64,000 nucleotides of DNA from Neocallimastix lanati (nom. inval.) (taxonomy: Eukaryota; Neocallimastigomycota; Neocallimastigomycetes; Neocallimastigales; Neocallimastigaceae), in assembly GCA_016946835.1 (NCBI GenBank), contig JACVTC010000063.1, forward strand, positions 874,001 to 938,000, given 5' to 3'. Below are positions 20,084-39,502 of this stretch, piece by piece. Position 1 is the stretch's first letter; each line of letters begins with the position of its first letter. A program made the position numbers and the translations under genes. Under the pieces are notes generated by a model. That model was not told where the DNA came from, ran no database searches, and saw only the letters and a program-made list of their open reading frames with translations.

Positions 20084-21775
20084 TACACTTTAATTATATT
20101 CTTCCCTTTCCCTACATTGGATTTTCCCTTCCAAAATAAAATCCTGGCAAATACAGAAATATTTCTTTCTGTATAATTCAAATAAATAATTTATAATAGA
20201 AAAAATTAATAAATAATAAATGAAATAATATAATTATTTGAATACAGAAGTAAAATACAAATACAGAAATAAAATATAATATTAAAAGTTTCTCTATAAA
20301 ATTACAGATTTATTATTAATTCAAAATAATAGAGTAGTTGATAATAAATTTTATTATTTTAATTATTATATTTTATTTATTCATTAATTGTCTTAATATT
20401 GTTATTTTTATTAACATTAGAATCGAATAATAATCAAATAGATTAATAAAATAGATAATGATAATAATTGAGATCAATGTAATAATAACATAATGATTAA
20501 TAACTAAATTCATGTAATATAAAAGGAAGATAATTTCTTTATTTTATAGAGGTAACAATAATTTTGTATTAAAAAGGAAAATAATAATAAATAAAGAGAG
20601 ATTAAAAAAAAGCATTATTTGTTCTTAATTTTATTATTCAATATGATTAAGTAAAAAATAATAGTTATTTAGATAAAAGAATTAACTTATTGATTGGAGT
20701 ATTTAAGTGTTCACACATCAAGTAATCATAAGAAATAAAATAAATTATTATAATCATTTGTTTTTTTATAAATTTTAATGTTTTACTGTACTTAATAATT
20801 GATTTTTAAATACCAATCCAGATTAATAATAATAGTAAAAAACAAAAAAAAAAATAAAAAATAAATAAATAATAAAAATAAATTAAATTAAATAAATAGT
20901 TGAAATATAATATACAGATTGAATAAAATAAAATAAATAGTTGAAATAGAAACAAATAAATAAATAAATAAAAAATTAAATGAAATTATAAAAAGAAATA
21001 AAAATAATAGTAGTAATAAAGTGGAATTATATTAATTCAAGTATCAATGAAAATTAAAAATAAATATGTATAAAATTATTGATAATGAATAAAAATAAAA
21101 AAATAATGTAATTCCATTTTTATTATTAATATTGAAGTAGTGAAGTAGAAGTAAAAAAAAAATTGAAAATTTTGAAAAGTTATAACAACAAAGTTAAATA
21201 TTTATATTTTAAATAAAAATGAGAGAAGACTTTTTTTTTAATATTTTTATTTTTATAATTTTATTTTTTATTATATTATTATATTATTGTATATTTATAC
21301 TATATATTTATAACTTCTTAATTATATTTTATGATGATATATACTATATAATATTATGTATTTTATAATATATTTTTATATATTAATATTTCTATATCTA
21401 ATTTTTTTTTTTTATATATATAAATTTTATCGATGTATATTATTTAATAATAAATTTTATTATATTATATAATTTTATTTTTAAAAAGATTTTTATATTC
21501 AATGAAAAAAAAAAAAAAAAAAAAAAAAAAAGAAACGATTTTTTTTTTTTTCTTTTATATAATATTTTTATTTGATTATTTGGGTAAAAATTTTGAAGAA
21601 AAAAATTTTTTCTTTTTATTATTTTATTTTTACTTTGTTTAGTTTTATGTTTTTTATTTTAATTATTTTTTGATAGTTTTTCCTGTTATTTTTTTTATAC
21701 AAATATATACAATAAAAATAAATAATAATATTTACTTTTATTTACTTTTTATTAAACTTTTTATTTTTTATTTTT

Positions 21776-21806
<31 letters not shown>

Positions 21807-21837
21807 GTTTATTTGTCTATTTATTCCATTCATTTGT
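20084..21837. other. Intergenic AT-rich spacer
   Basis: A short higher-complexity stretch lies at 20084-20170. The rest is low complexity with poly-A near 21506-21532 and poly-T near 21780-21806. No gene or RNA was recognised. Confidence 0.6.
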
Positions 21838-24278
21838 CTAATAGGGCATAGCATAAGGTATATCTTTTCCATTAATTTTGGGTTCAATAGTTTTATCCCA
21901 ATAACGATAAACGGAGGACTCATGACACATTTTGTTTAAGGTGTCTATGGTATTATAGATACTGTGACAGGAAAGTGGTTCCTCCGTATTACATTCAATA
22001 TTTTGAATCTGTCCTACCTGAGAATCTAATAAGGGTACTGGATCTGACATAGGAACTACATTCACAAAATTATTAATTAATTTTTTCAATTCAATATCAT
22101 AAGTTTTATAGGAATAACCTAAACCAGGTGAGGAAAACGTAATTGCCGGAATATTTAAATGAGCTGAAATGACACCTGCAACCCCTCCTCCTAAGGAATG
22201 ACCAGTAAGATAAATATTACTAGTAGGATGTTCTTCCTTTAAACGAATAATATGTTTCTCAACATCAACCCAATATAGAAGTTGGAAATTGGTAAATTGT
22301 TTAACAATAAATTTAACTAATTCGGCAATGGTTTCTCTAGGCCAAAATTTAATGAAGGTACCAAATAAACCAGAGAGTTGAAGTAAAGCCGATGCACTCC
22401 AAATATAAATATCTTGGAAAATATCTTCCATAGTACTAGTACCACGAACAGCAACTACAATAGTATTTGTTTCATTATTCACAAAATCTACATATTGTAC
22501 TCCGGAACCGTTACTAATTGAATTTTCACCAATGGTAAAATTATTTGAAGAGGTAACGGGACGACCATAAAGCCAAGAATATTTAATATCATCAGTTGTT
22601 GTGTAATAACAGGCACAAGCAAGCGTAGCAAATTCATTAATTGAAATATTATCACCACGCCATTGACAAATTGCAGGCTTTGGTGAGAATAATGTACCCG
22701 AACTACGATCACTAGTGAGATCCTCTTTGGCAGTACCGGCAAATAGAATACCTATGACCACTGATACAAAGATAAAGCAAGCAATGACTAGTAAAATGGC
22801 AGTGCTATTATATCGTGCTCTAGTATTACGATTATACTGCATTTCAGCTTTAATATTATTAATGACTTTATTAAATTCTAATTTTGGATCTCCCTTTTTA
22901 GGAGAAATCTTATAATTTTGTCCTTCTATATCAATAAATATATTTTTAGAATCTTTTTCAGCTATAGAATTTGAAACCGGATCATAGCATAATATTTCAT
23001 CATTTAATCCTGTTAACATGAAACTGGAAGGATCACGATAAACAGGAATATTAATTCCATATTCCTTAAATTTATTATTAATCTTATTCTTTTCCTTAAC
23101 TTCTTCATGTGTACCACCAACAATAAAAGCAGTATTGACGATATTTACTGTATCCGAACGACGAGTATTATTATCATTAATACCATCATTAGCATCATTA
23201 TTATTATCATCACTAGGTTTAGCGTTATTACTATTGCTATTTTCATCATTTAAATAATGATCATTCAAAGGTTGGGTATCAGCAACCTGAGATGTATTAT
23301 TAGCAGAAATATTTTTAGTTAGATGAGATAATGAATTAGAAACTGAGTTAGAAAGTCTTCTTATTTTTTTGGCAACAGAGTTACTAGATTTTCTAAATAT
23401 ACCTTTCTTTTTATTGTAATGTTCATAATCAATATCAGAACGTAGATTAAGATCAGGTTTAAATAAATCAAAGAAGGTCTTACGAGTAGCATTTTCTTCA
23501 TCCCAAGTGTAACGAGGATCTGGGTAGACAAGGAAATTAGCATAAGCTAACACAATGAAAGCCATTGGAATATAACCATCAACAATAATAATACGCATAA
23601 GAATAACAAAAACAAATTCAGTAATAATTAAAAACAGAAACAGGAACTTTCTGGTTTTCATAGAGAGGGAGGAGCTTAATGGAATTAAATAAAGAATATC
23701 TTGGCATAAGATAAGAATAACGAAAATAGCATGACTCACAATATCTTTAATTAGATATCTAGTGGTGATTTCATTATTTGTACCTTTTGAATATCTATAA
23801 TAATTTAAAAAGGCCATAAAAATGACACCAACAATATATTTAACACATCTAGAAATAAAGATTGTAATACAACCTCTCCATGAAATAAGATTATTAATAT
23901 CCCATGTTAAAAGAGCTTTATGTCTAATATAAGGTCTATCTGAATTTAAGATATATTTAAAAGTATCTTCTTCTAATTTACTATTACTTTTGTCTAAATT
24001 ATAGTTAGAGTTAGTAACTGAATTTATTGAATTTTGTTGTTCTGAAGTAGCAAAATTATACAAGGGGGTATTTTGATTTTTGTTATTAACATTACTATTA
24101 TTGTTAGCAACATTTGAAGGGGAAGGAACCTCTTGTTGATTCATTTTAATAAAAGAACTTTTATCATTTTTAATTTTTATTTCCATAGTATTATCAATAT
24201 TTTTCATTTCATTTGTTATTTCATATATATTATAGTCATCAATTGGTTGATAACCTTTTTTAGTTTTAGAACTATTAC

Positions 24279-24333
<55 letters not shown>

Positions 24334-25704
24334 AAAATTTGGTTTTGATGTTAAACTAACTATACCAGATACATTATTATTTTTATTTAACTCTTGCGAA
24401 TTACATTTCTTTCTATTAATATAAATTTTATGTGTTGCATCCATTTCTGCATTAACTTTATTTTTTAACTTTTCATTCTTTTGCTCCAGTTTTTCCTTAG
24501 AAAGAATATGGCATTTAACTAATAATGAACGAATATTCTTTCTAAAACGAATTGGTAAAACAATAACAAGAGCTACAACAATGATTGTAATTTTCCAAGC
24601 TTCTGGATCAAATGAACCAAAAACAAAAGCAGCTAAACCTGTAGAAATAATTATATGAATTAACAAGTCTAATACATAATTAAATGGTTTTTCACCACCT
24701 TCTAAACCATTGGTAGCACAATAAGTTAAACGTAAATAACCTGTTTGATTATCGATACGTTCATTTAAATCTACAAAAAATGGTGCATCATAATAGAATT
24801 CATCTAATCTTCTAAAGAATTTGGCAAAAAGAATTAAACGAGAAAATAAATTTAAAATGATAATAGTTACAGCACCACCTCCAACAAATAATAAACATAT
24901 TGTTCCTATAAGTTTCCAATAACCGTAAATACAAGCAATTAATAGTATTGGTAAAAAACATAAAAAAAGGAATATAACAAATATAGTCAAATTAACTTTT
25001 TCATACCAATTTTTAGGATTTTGTTTATATCTTTCAGGCATAGTCCATTCTGCAATTTTAAGGCTTAAAAAATAACCTAAAACTCTTTTAACAAAAATGT
25101 CATTAATAGAAGAACCAAATTGTGCATTTATTATAGTATGTATGGATCTTAGATAAGTTCTCCATAATGATCTTGTAATATAATACAAAGCATTAAAATA
25201 GAATGCGAAAAATAGTAATTGTACAATTGAATTAACATCATCTATTTGAACACATACATAACCAACATTAATGGTAATACACAGCATAATAACAGATAAT
25301 AAAACAATTCCAGCCGTTATAAATAGTATGAATAAAAGTTTTAATAGCCCTACAATAATATTATGTCTATGTAAACGAACATCAGGTCCTCGAGGACCAT
25401 TTATAACTTCCTCAAATTTTCCAGGTTTATACTCCTTCCTAATAGCATTTGATTGTTTTAATAATGATTTAAATGTTTTATTTTTGCGTTTAGCAAATAT
25501 TCTTTTTCTAGTTTTACCTCCTTTTTCTTCTTTAAAACGAATATTTTTTTTATTCCTATTTTGTATTTTTTTATTATAATAATTATTGTTACCACTTGCA
25601 TTAGTATCGTTTTTATTAGGACTATCAATTGTATGACAGTCATTTATATTTTCCTCTGTACCAATTTGGTTAGATTTTATATCAATTACAACATTATTAT
25701 TCAT
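21838..25704 (-). CDS. Multi-pass membrane protein with C-terminal class 3 lipase domain
   Basis: 1288 residues in one exon. It starts at ATG 25704 and stops with TAG at 21838. Hydrophobic helices fall near residues 116-150, 156-172, 235-292, 340-385, 615-640, 655-680 and 690-730, and a single one near 965-988. An Asn run near 460-480 is encoded by an AAT microsatellite. The lipase domain fills about 1010-1288. It has the nucleophile motif GHSLGGG (Ser about 1170), a likely Asp in MSDPVPLLD (about 1221) and His in CHSIYN (about 1247). This matches lipase class 3 (Rhizomucor lipase-like, DAG-lipase-like) enzymes that cleave acylglycerols. Membrane helices before a lipase domain recall diacylglycerol lipases, but the long N-terminal region is not one I recognise. 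The active site probably lies close to the membrane. The gene has no introns, unlike its neighbours. Confidence 0.9.
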
Positions 25705-26330
25705 TATAATATCTTAATTTAATTAAAAAAACATTATTTTTATTTATTTATTTTTTATATTATATTATATTATATTATATTATTCTATTTTATATATTGT
25801 TTTGTTTTATTTTGTTTATTTTATTTTATTTTATTATTCAAACTCTTTTATTTTTAAGACTTTCTTTTTTTTTTAATTATTATTTTTATTTTACTTTATT
25901 TTATTTTATATAAATATTTATATATAATTTAAAAAAAAAAAAATAATAATAATAATAATAATATTCAATTATTATTTTATATATTTAATAATTTTTGTTT
26001 GTTAAATACTAAAAATATAAATATTATAATCTTTATTTATTTATATTTATATTTATATTTATTATTATTATTTTTTTTTTTTTTTTTTTTTAATAACTTT
26101 ATTTTTGAAAATGTTTTTCCTTTTTTATAGTATAAATGGATTTTTTCTTTTTTTTTAATGAATATTTTATATTCTTTTTAAAAAAAAAAAAAAAAAAAAA
26201 AGTAAATTGTATATTGAAATGTAACACAAAAATTAAACTCATTATTAAAACTTTAATCATATTTAATTTAAAATGAAAATAAAAACCTTAATTATTAATA
26301 AAATAATATTGTTGTCACGTGAAATAATTT
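25705..26330. other. Upstream region of the lipase gene
   Basis: Low-complexity A/T runs with TATTT and TTTTA repeats. The promoter of the lipase gene should lie here but no specific element can be named. Confidence 0.5.
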
Positions 26331-26339
26331 AAAGCAATG

Positions 26340-26814
<475 letters not shown>

Positions 26815-27079
26815 AAAGCAATGACAGATGATAAAATAAATTTTGATAAAAATTAATATAAATTATTTTTTATGATTGAATAGCATAAAATAATTTTTAT
26901 TAATCTTATATGATTTTTATTCATATTTAATATTCTTGAAAAATGATTATCATGTTAATGTATTAAACTATGTTATTAATAATTTGTTCTGTCAAGTTTT
27001 TTTAGGTTTGAGTTATATTTGAATAATATTGATAATAATAAAATAATATTGATAAGAATCTTTCAATAAAATAACTATA

Positions 27080-27900
27080 TAATTCTATATAATTATTAAT
27101 AAAAAGATTTAAAAATAGAATGATTTAAGGTCTTAAAACTAAATAAAAATTTTTTTTAGAAACCTTTAGTTAATTAATTACTAACAATTATTATAACAAT
27201 TTATCTAAAACTATTAAATTATTTAAAATATAAATTATTTTTAAATATTAATTCTGTATAACTTAATTATTAATTTTGTTTATAATGATTAATAATATAA
27301 AGGTCATGTTAAAGATTTTTTCTATTTTAAAAATTAAATGATTAGTTACGAGTCATTTAAATAAATAAATTATCTTTTTTTTTTATATATTTAAAATTCT
27401 TTAAAGTTCAATATCTAGTATTTTAGTGGCCATATGAGTTGATGTTAATATAAGTTGTAGATTTCGAGCATAACTTTCTAATGAATATAATTTTAGATCT
27501 AATTTTAGAGGGAAATTTCCATTATTTGTAGAGTTAACGTTTTTTTTTTTTTTCTTTGATTTATTTTTAGTAATTTCTTAAGGGTTGAATTAAATTGAAT
27601 TAACTTGAATCTAGTGCGTTTCGCAATCGTGCATTTCGCAATGTGGTGTATTTGTAATGTTTCTTTTTTAAATATTTAAATAAATAATAATTAAATAAAT
27701 AATAAATATTCTTTTTATATATATATAACTTATTAATATTCAATTATAAAATTAATTTTTTATAATTCCTTTTTAATAGAATATATTATTATTTCTTTTG
27801 AAATAGTTATTTAATTATATTTAATTAAAAAAATATATTATTATTTCTTTTAAAATAATAATATATTCTATTAAAAAAGAATTAGAAAAAATTATTTACG
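27080..27900 (+). repeat. Old dispersed repeat, copy 1
   Basis: 27080-27600 resembles 56260-56810 in the same orientation, with substantial divergence. It is followed by a TIR-like block (GCGTTTCGCAATCG and TTTCGCAATGTGG at 27615-27646). That block and the palindromic region at 27690-27890 resemble 56900-57141 in inverted orientation. A long hairpin joins about 27771-27796 to about 27844-27873. No coding frame is seen. Confidence 0.6.
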
Positions 27901-28390
27901 GAATATGGTAGTTAGGATTACTGGTAAGTATTTTCCCCTTATAAATATTATTCCCAATATCCTAAGTAATATAGACAAGATACTGTCCTAACTGCGGGCC
28001 TAAGAAGGTTGCATAAGTATTTTCATTCAATATATTTACGAGGGAATTAACATTTGGGTACATATCATGTATTCATGTAGATATATTTTACTAAATTGTA
28101 ATTTTTCTGACTTATATGCAATTGTCAAGGGAGCTAGTACTTATTTCATTGGGTTAAGTTATACTGGCAGAGCTTCAAAGGGAAGTTAGGAACTGGAGAA
28201 TCATTCTGAGAAAAAGTGTACTAGAAACTTCTCAGTAATACTATGCATGTCAGTAATAATGTCCCTGCTGGATGGCCTAAATGTTCAGCAGGGATATTAT
28301 TTACTTATGCGAAAGCATACAGAAGTATTGTGACTCCCATGCCCTTGAGAAGGGACAAAAAATAAGGACGGTGTACACTGGAAATAAAAA
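27901..28390 (+). ncRNA. Candidate structured RNA (island D)
   Basis: A higher-complexity island without an open frame. It contains AGTTAGGA near 27910 with TCCTAACT near 27987, a perfect 9-bp stem TCCCTGCTG (28262-28270) with CAGCAGGGA (28286-28294), and TATGC-GAAA-GCATA at 28306-28319 with a GNRA tetraloop. The density of stable helices is unusual for this AT-rich background. No known RNA family was recognised. Confidence 0.4.
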
Positions 28391-28688
28391 AAAGAATTTT
28401 AATAGAATTAAAATCTATGTAAACTACATTAATTTGATATAGAATGAAATTATAAAAACTTTAATTAATAATAAAATATCTATCTCTAAAAATAAATTGA
28501 AAATAATTAAAATGTCCTTGAAAAAAATTATTGTGGCGTATCATAAAATTAAAATAAATTAATCATAACTAAAATTTAAATAGCATAAAAATATGTATTA
28601 TTAAATAAAATAATTAAATAGTTAATTTATTTATTATTATTATTATTTATATTTTATAGAGAAATTTTATCTTTTATTATTTTTATTA

Positions 28689-29108
28689 ATACAGGTCACT
28701 GTAGAGGGCGGGGTTCGAATCCTCGGCATGGCACCAAATAATCGGATGAGGTTTCTATCCTGGGATATCATGAGACCACACGTGATGTCCATAAGGCTTT
28801 CCCTCAGATGATTATTTCACCCAACCCTGATACTACGCTTTGAATTGAAGCATAGACCTTGATGATTGTAAAATTTCCAATCGCCAATGATTACACCCAC
28901 TAGGGAGGAGTTAATGGTTCCGTTCTGATGCTCGTGGTCATTAGAGATATATGTAGGAACGTTAGGAATGCATCTCCGGGCAGTGTGTAACGACGATTGA
29001 GAGCGGCGAAGCTGATACAGTATGCCAATAACTCATCACCTTACAGTTAATTAATAACTGTATGGCCATATGGGAGATGGGTACCCATATGTGCAAGTCT
29101 ATGTTTTT
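28689..29108 (+). ncRNA. tRNA 3'-half with CCA joined to a structured island (SINE-like)
   Basis: 28709-28736 reads as an exact tRNA 3' end: T-stem CGGGG, loop TTCGAAT, CCTCG, then seven acceptor bases GCATGGC, discriminator A and CCA. No 5' half is present. The next about 370 bp fold with nested helices: AATAATC/GATTATT, TGAGG/CCTCA and GGA-ATCA/TGAT-TCC. They end at a T5 run near 29104. Nuclear tRNA genes do not encode CCA, so the tail suggests reverse transcription of a mature tRNA. A tRNA-derived SINE or an LTR element that kept its primer sequence could explain it. Confidence 0.5.
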
Positions 29109-30429
29109 ATTATTTTTATTATTTTGTTAATATACTTTTTAAACAAAATTATAAAAACTAAAATATAATTAATTAAAATGATGTATAATATTAATCTTTG
29201 TCTTATATTTTTATAAATATTAAATAAATAAATAAATATTAAGATCAAATTTAAGAAGTAAATATTTTTTTTCCTGAATTAAATAAGGAATAAGATCGAA
29301 TTTAATTATATCTTTTTTCAACTTTTATAATCCATAAATGAATTTATTAATTAATAGTTGTTGGGTTTTTTTTTTATTTTGTTCTTTTTAACTGTTTGTG
29401 CATATAAACAAAAATACAATAGTATTTACTTTTTCACTTCATTTTAATAAAAAAAAAAAAAGTAATTTTTTTTTGTATTTATGAGTAAAATTATTTGGAT
29501 GTAGAATTTTACAATTCAATTTTTTTACCTCAAATATAAAAATAAATATAAATATAAATATAAAATATCAAAAAAAGTTAATGTTTATTTTAAATGTAAC
29601 TAATTATACATATATAATTTCTAATTATTTGATTCATTTAAAATATATATATTTATAAGTATTTCAAAGAGAAAAAAAAGCATTTATCATTTATCATTTA
29701 TTATTAATTTATTATTTTTTATTTATTATTTATTTATTATTTATTTAATATATTTATTTAATATTTAATATATTTATTTAATATTTAATATTTATTATTT
29801 ATTATTTATTATTTATTTTTTAAAAATACTATGTCATAAATTATTATTATAAACAATAATAATAATGTAAGACATATTTGAAATATTATATTTAATAGTG
29901 ATATGAAACAAATGTATATTTATGTGTAAACTATTCCTAATAATAAATTCATTCATTTAAAATAGCAATAATTTATAGATAGTTTATTGTTATACATAAT
30001 TCAGAAGTTGATTAGTAATAATTAGTATAAAAAATAATTAATTTAATAATGGTTTAGGAAAAGTTTCAAGTCTTTATGTTTTGAGAATTAAGAGAAGAGA
30101 GTTGAAGTAATTATTATTAGAAATAAATAAATTATTTAAATACAAATTAAATCTTTTATATATAATGAAATTTTAATTTTTATTTAATTTATTTCATCAG
30201 ACATTTGCCAAAATTTATAACATTTAAAATTTTTATATATTTTACTTTTATGTATTATATACATTTTATAATATATATATAACTATAACTAAATACTTTA
30301 AATTTTATATAATCATAAAATATATAGTATAAAAATATATAAAATCTACTAAAATATTAAATTATATTTTATGTTTAAAAAAAAAAAAAAAAAAAAAAAA
30401 CATAATTAATTATTAAAAATTTTTAAAAA

Positions 30430-30504
<75 letters not shown>

Positions 30505-30507
30505 TAA
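29109..30507. other. Intergenic AT-rich spacer
   Basis: TTTA/TATTT repeats near 29690-29820, poly-A near 30376-30400, and an ATT microsatellite at about 30428-30503 that abuts the esterase stop codon. No gene was recognised. Confidence 0.6.
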
Positions 30508-31844
30508 TTAAATGCTAATCATTTGAATAAAGGCATTTCTTATAGATTCATTCTTTTCTCTTATACCATTTGGAATACCATTATGATCTAAACCATCAAG
30601 GAAAATATATTGAATATTTGCAGATGGACAAATACGCTTCATTTCTTCCATTAAAGATGTAGCAGAAGCTTCTGGAACATCTTCATCTAATGATGAATGT
30701 ATAATATTAAATTTCTCAACATTAAAACTAGTAATACTGTTGTCATTGTAATCTTTTAAAATACTTATTGGGTTGTTATTCTTTATACTAAGAACAGCTA
30801 ATGCTATTTATATATATATATTTTTTTAAAAAAAAAAAAAGAATTTAAGTATAAATTTTAAATACTATTATTAAAAATAAGAGATATTATATATTATTTA
30901 TTATATTTTATTTCATACAAATTTCTTTTATGAGATTATTTGAAGCATCTATACTTTCATTAGTAACTGTTCCCAGTAATGATTCATCATATTCATATGG
31001 TCCATTTATTCTTTATTTTTTATTTTTTTTTTTTTTATTTTTAATAAAAAAAAAAAAATAATATATTATTATATAATATAAATGATAAAATATATAATAT
31101 GTTATACACTAAATTATTTAAACTAATATTTGATTTTATTTATATTCAAATATATGTAATACTTACAAAACTGCACGTTTAATTTTTGGAAGTGAACTTA
31201 AATAAGAACCATTATTTTTTCTTGTAAGAGAAGCCTTGAGAAGTGTTAAAATTAATAAATGAGCACTGGAAGAATGACCTACAACAGTAATATTACTAGA
31301 ATCACCACCGTATTTATCAATGTTATCGAAAGTCCATTTTATTGAATCATAGAAATCCTTAATCATATCATCAATTTGACCAATTGGAAAAAGAATGAAA
31401 TTTGGAACAACAGTAACAATGTTATGTTCATGAAGTAATAATGCTGAACTAACACAGTTCATCTTATCTTCATTATACCAGGATCCTCCATGGAATTGAA
31501 TGACCACAGGTTTCTTATCATTAGTTTGATTTGAATCATAATAGATATCAAGTTCATTTCTATCGTTATAATTTATATCCCGTCTTTTATTTCATATATA
31601 TATATAATCAATTTTATTCAATTATTATAAAAATTATATATATTTTGCATACTTTAAACAAAATTTTATTAAAATAAAAAAAAAAAAACGAACGATAAAA
31701 AACTTACGCAATACAATTAATACTTCCATAATCAATTAAATCTTGCTTTATATTTTCTATTTCTTTAATTTTTTCATTTGCAACATCTGATTTAATTGAT
31801 ATGATAAAGCTTGCAATTAAAATAATAACCTTTAAAATGTTCAT
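30508..31844 (-). CDS. Secreted alpha/beta-hydrolase (esterase), four exons
   Basis: Exons on the minus strand: 31708-31844, 31167-31583, 30919-31010 and 30508-30803. They total 942 nt and give 313 residues exactly in frame. Donors are GTAAGT, GTAAGT and GTATGA; all acceptors are AG. Residues 1-19 form a signal peptide (MNILKVIILIASFIISIKS). The oxyanion motif HGG is at 77-79. The nucleophile motif GHSSSAH places Ser at 150. Asp 255 or 257 (LDEDVP) and His 289 (LDHNG) complete the triad. HGG plus this layout matches the hormone-sensitive-lipase/carboxylesterase branch that hydrolyses short acyl esters. The motif is GxSxS rather than the usual GxSxG. Secretion suggests action on dietary or plant esters, but the substrate is not known. 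Confidence 0.88.
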
Positions 31845-32002
31845 TTATTTTGTTTTATTTTATTTTTATTTTTATTTTTTTTTTTTTTTTTTTTTATTCT
31901 TTAAATATATAATAAGAATTTTATTCTTAGAACTTTTACTATATAATTTAATAATAATTATTTATAATCAAAAAAAAAAAAAAATTGAAACTTTTATTAA
32001 AT

Positions 32003-32061
<59 letters not shown>

Positions 32062-32974
32062 AATTTTTATTATTTAAATTCTGTGAAAGAATATTATGTC
32101 TTATACATTTATTAATTTTTCTGGTATTTTAATGTATTGAGTATTACATGTTCCATATTTATTATTAATTAAATATTTTATTATTATTTTTCAATTCTAA
32201 TTTGTTAATTAATATTTAATTATAATTAATAAAAAATAATTATAATATTTAGACTTCACGAATTTTTTATCAAACTCTATACTATAGTTAAACATTTGTA
32301 ACAAATTATAATTCTTGATTCTTGTAGTTACTTATTTACTACAAAAAACGAAATTAATCATAAAAAATAAAAAATTAAAATTAAAAAATAAAAAATTAAA
32401 ATTAAAAAAAATGTAAATTTAAAATTATAATAATATTATTCAATTACTATATAAATTAATATTATTTGTTTGAAAGAAATAATTTATATATTATAAAATG
32501 ACCCTTTTTATGAATTTCAATAATTTTTAATGAATGTTTTTTTTTTTTTTTTTTATTATTGACATTAGTTTCCTTTAATTTTTATTAATACTATTATTTT
32601 AGATGATGATCTTTTTATTAAAAAAAAAAAAAGTTTTCAAAAAGTTTTTTATTTTTAATCATTAAGTCATATATAAATAGAAAAACTAATTTTATATTAA
32701 TTTATGTTATTAAATTATTATTATTATTTTTTTTTTTTTTTTAATTTTTTTTTAAAAAAAAAATTCAAAAAAAAAAAAAAAAAAAAAATACTACCTAATT
32801 CTAAAATATAAATAACATAATATATTTTTAATATATTTTGTTATGTTATTTATATAAATGATAGATAATAATATTAAATTTTAATTATTAAAGTTCTGTA
32901 ATAAAATTTATAATATTGTTATATATAACTAATCTTAATAACAATTTTAGCAGCTATTATTTATTTTATTTAAT
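31845..32974. other. Intergenic spacer between esterase and receptor gene
   Basis: Poly-T and poly-A runs (31875-31900, 32004-32035, 32740-32790) and TTTA repeats. No gene was recognised. The 3' ends of the receptor transcript and the esterase promoter should lie here. Confidence 0.6.

Positions 32975-39502
<6,528 letters not shown>

Noticed and set aside
28925-28960. Possible hammerhead core (ctgatg) in island E
   Set aside because: The required CUGAUGA is broken (C instead of A) and no matching GAA core or helices were found.
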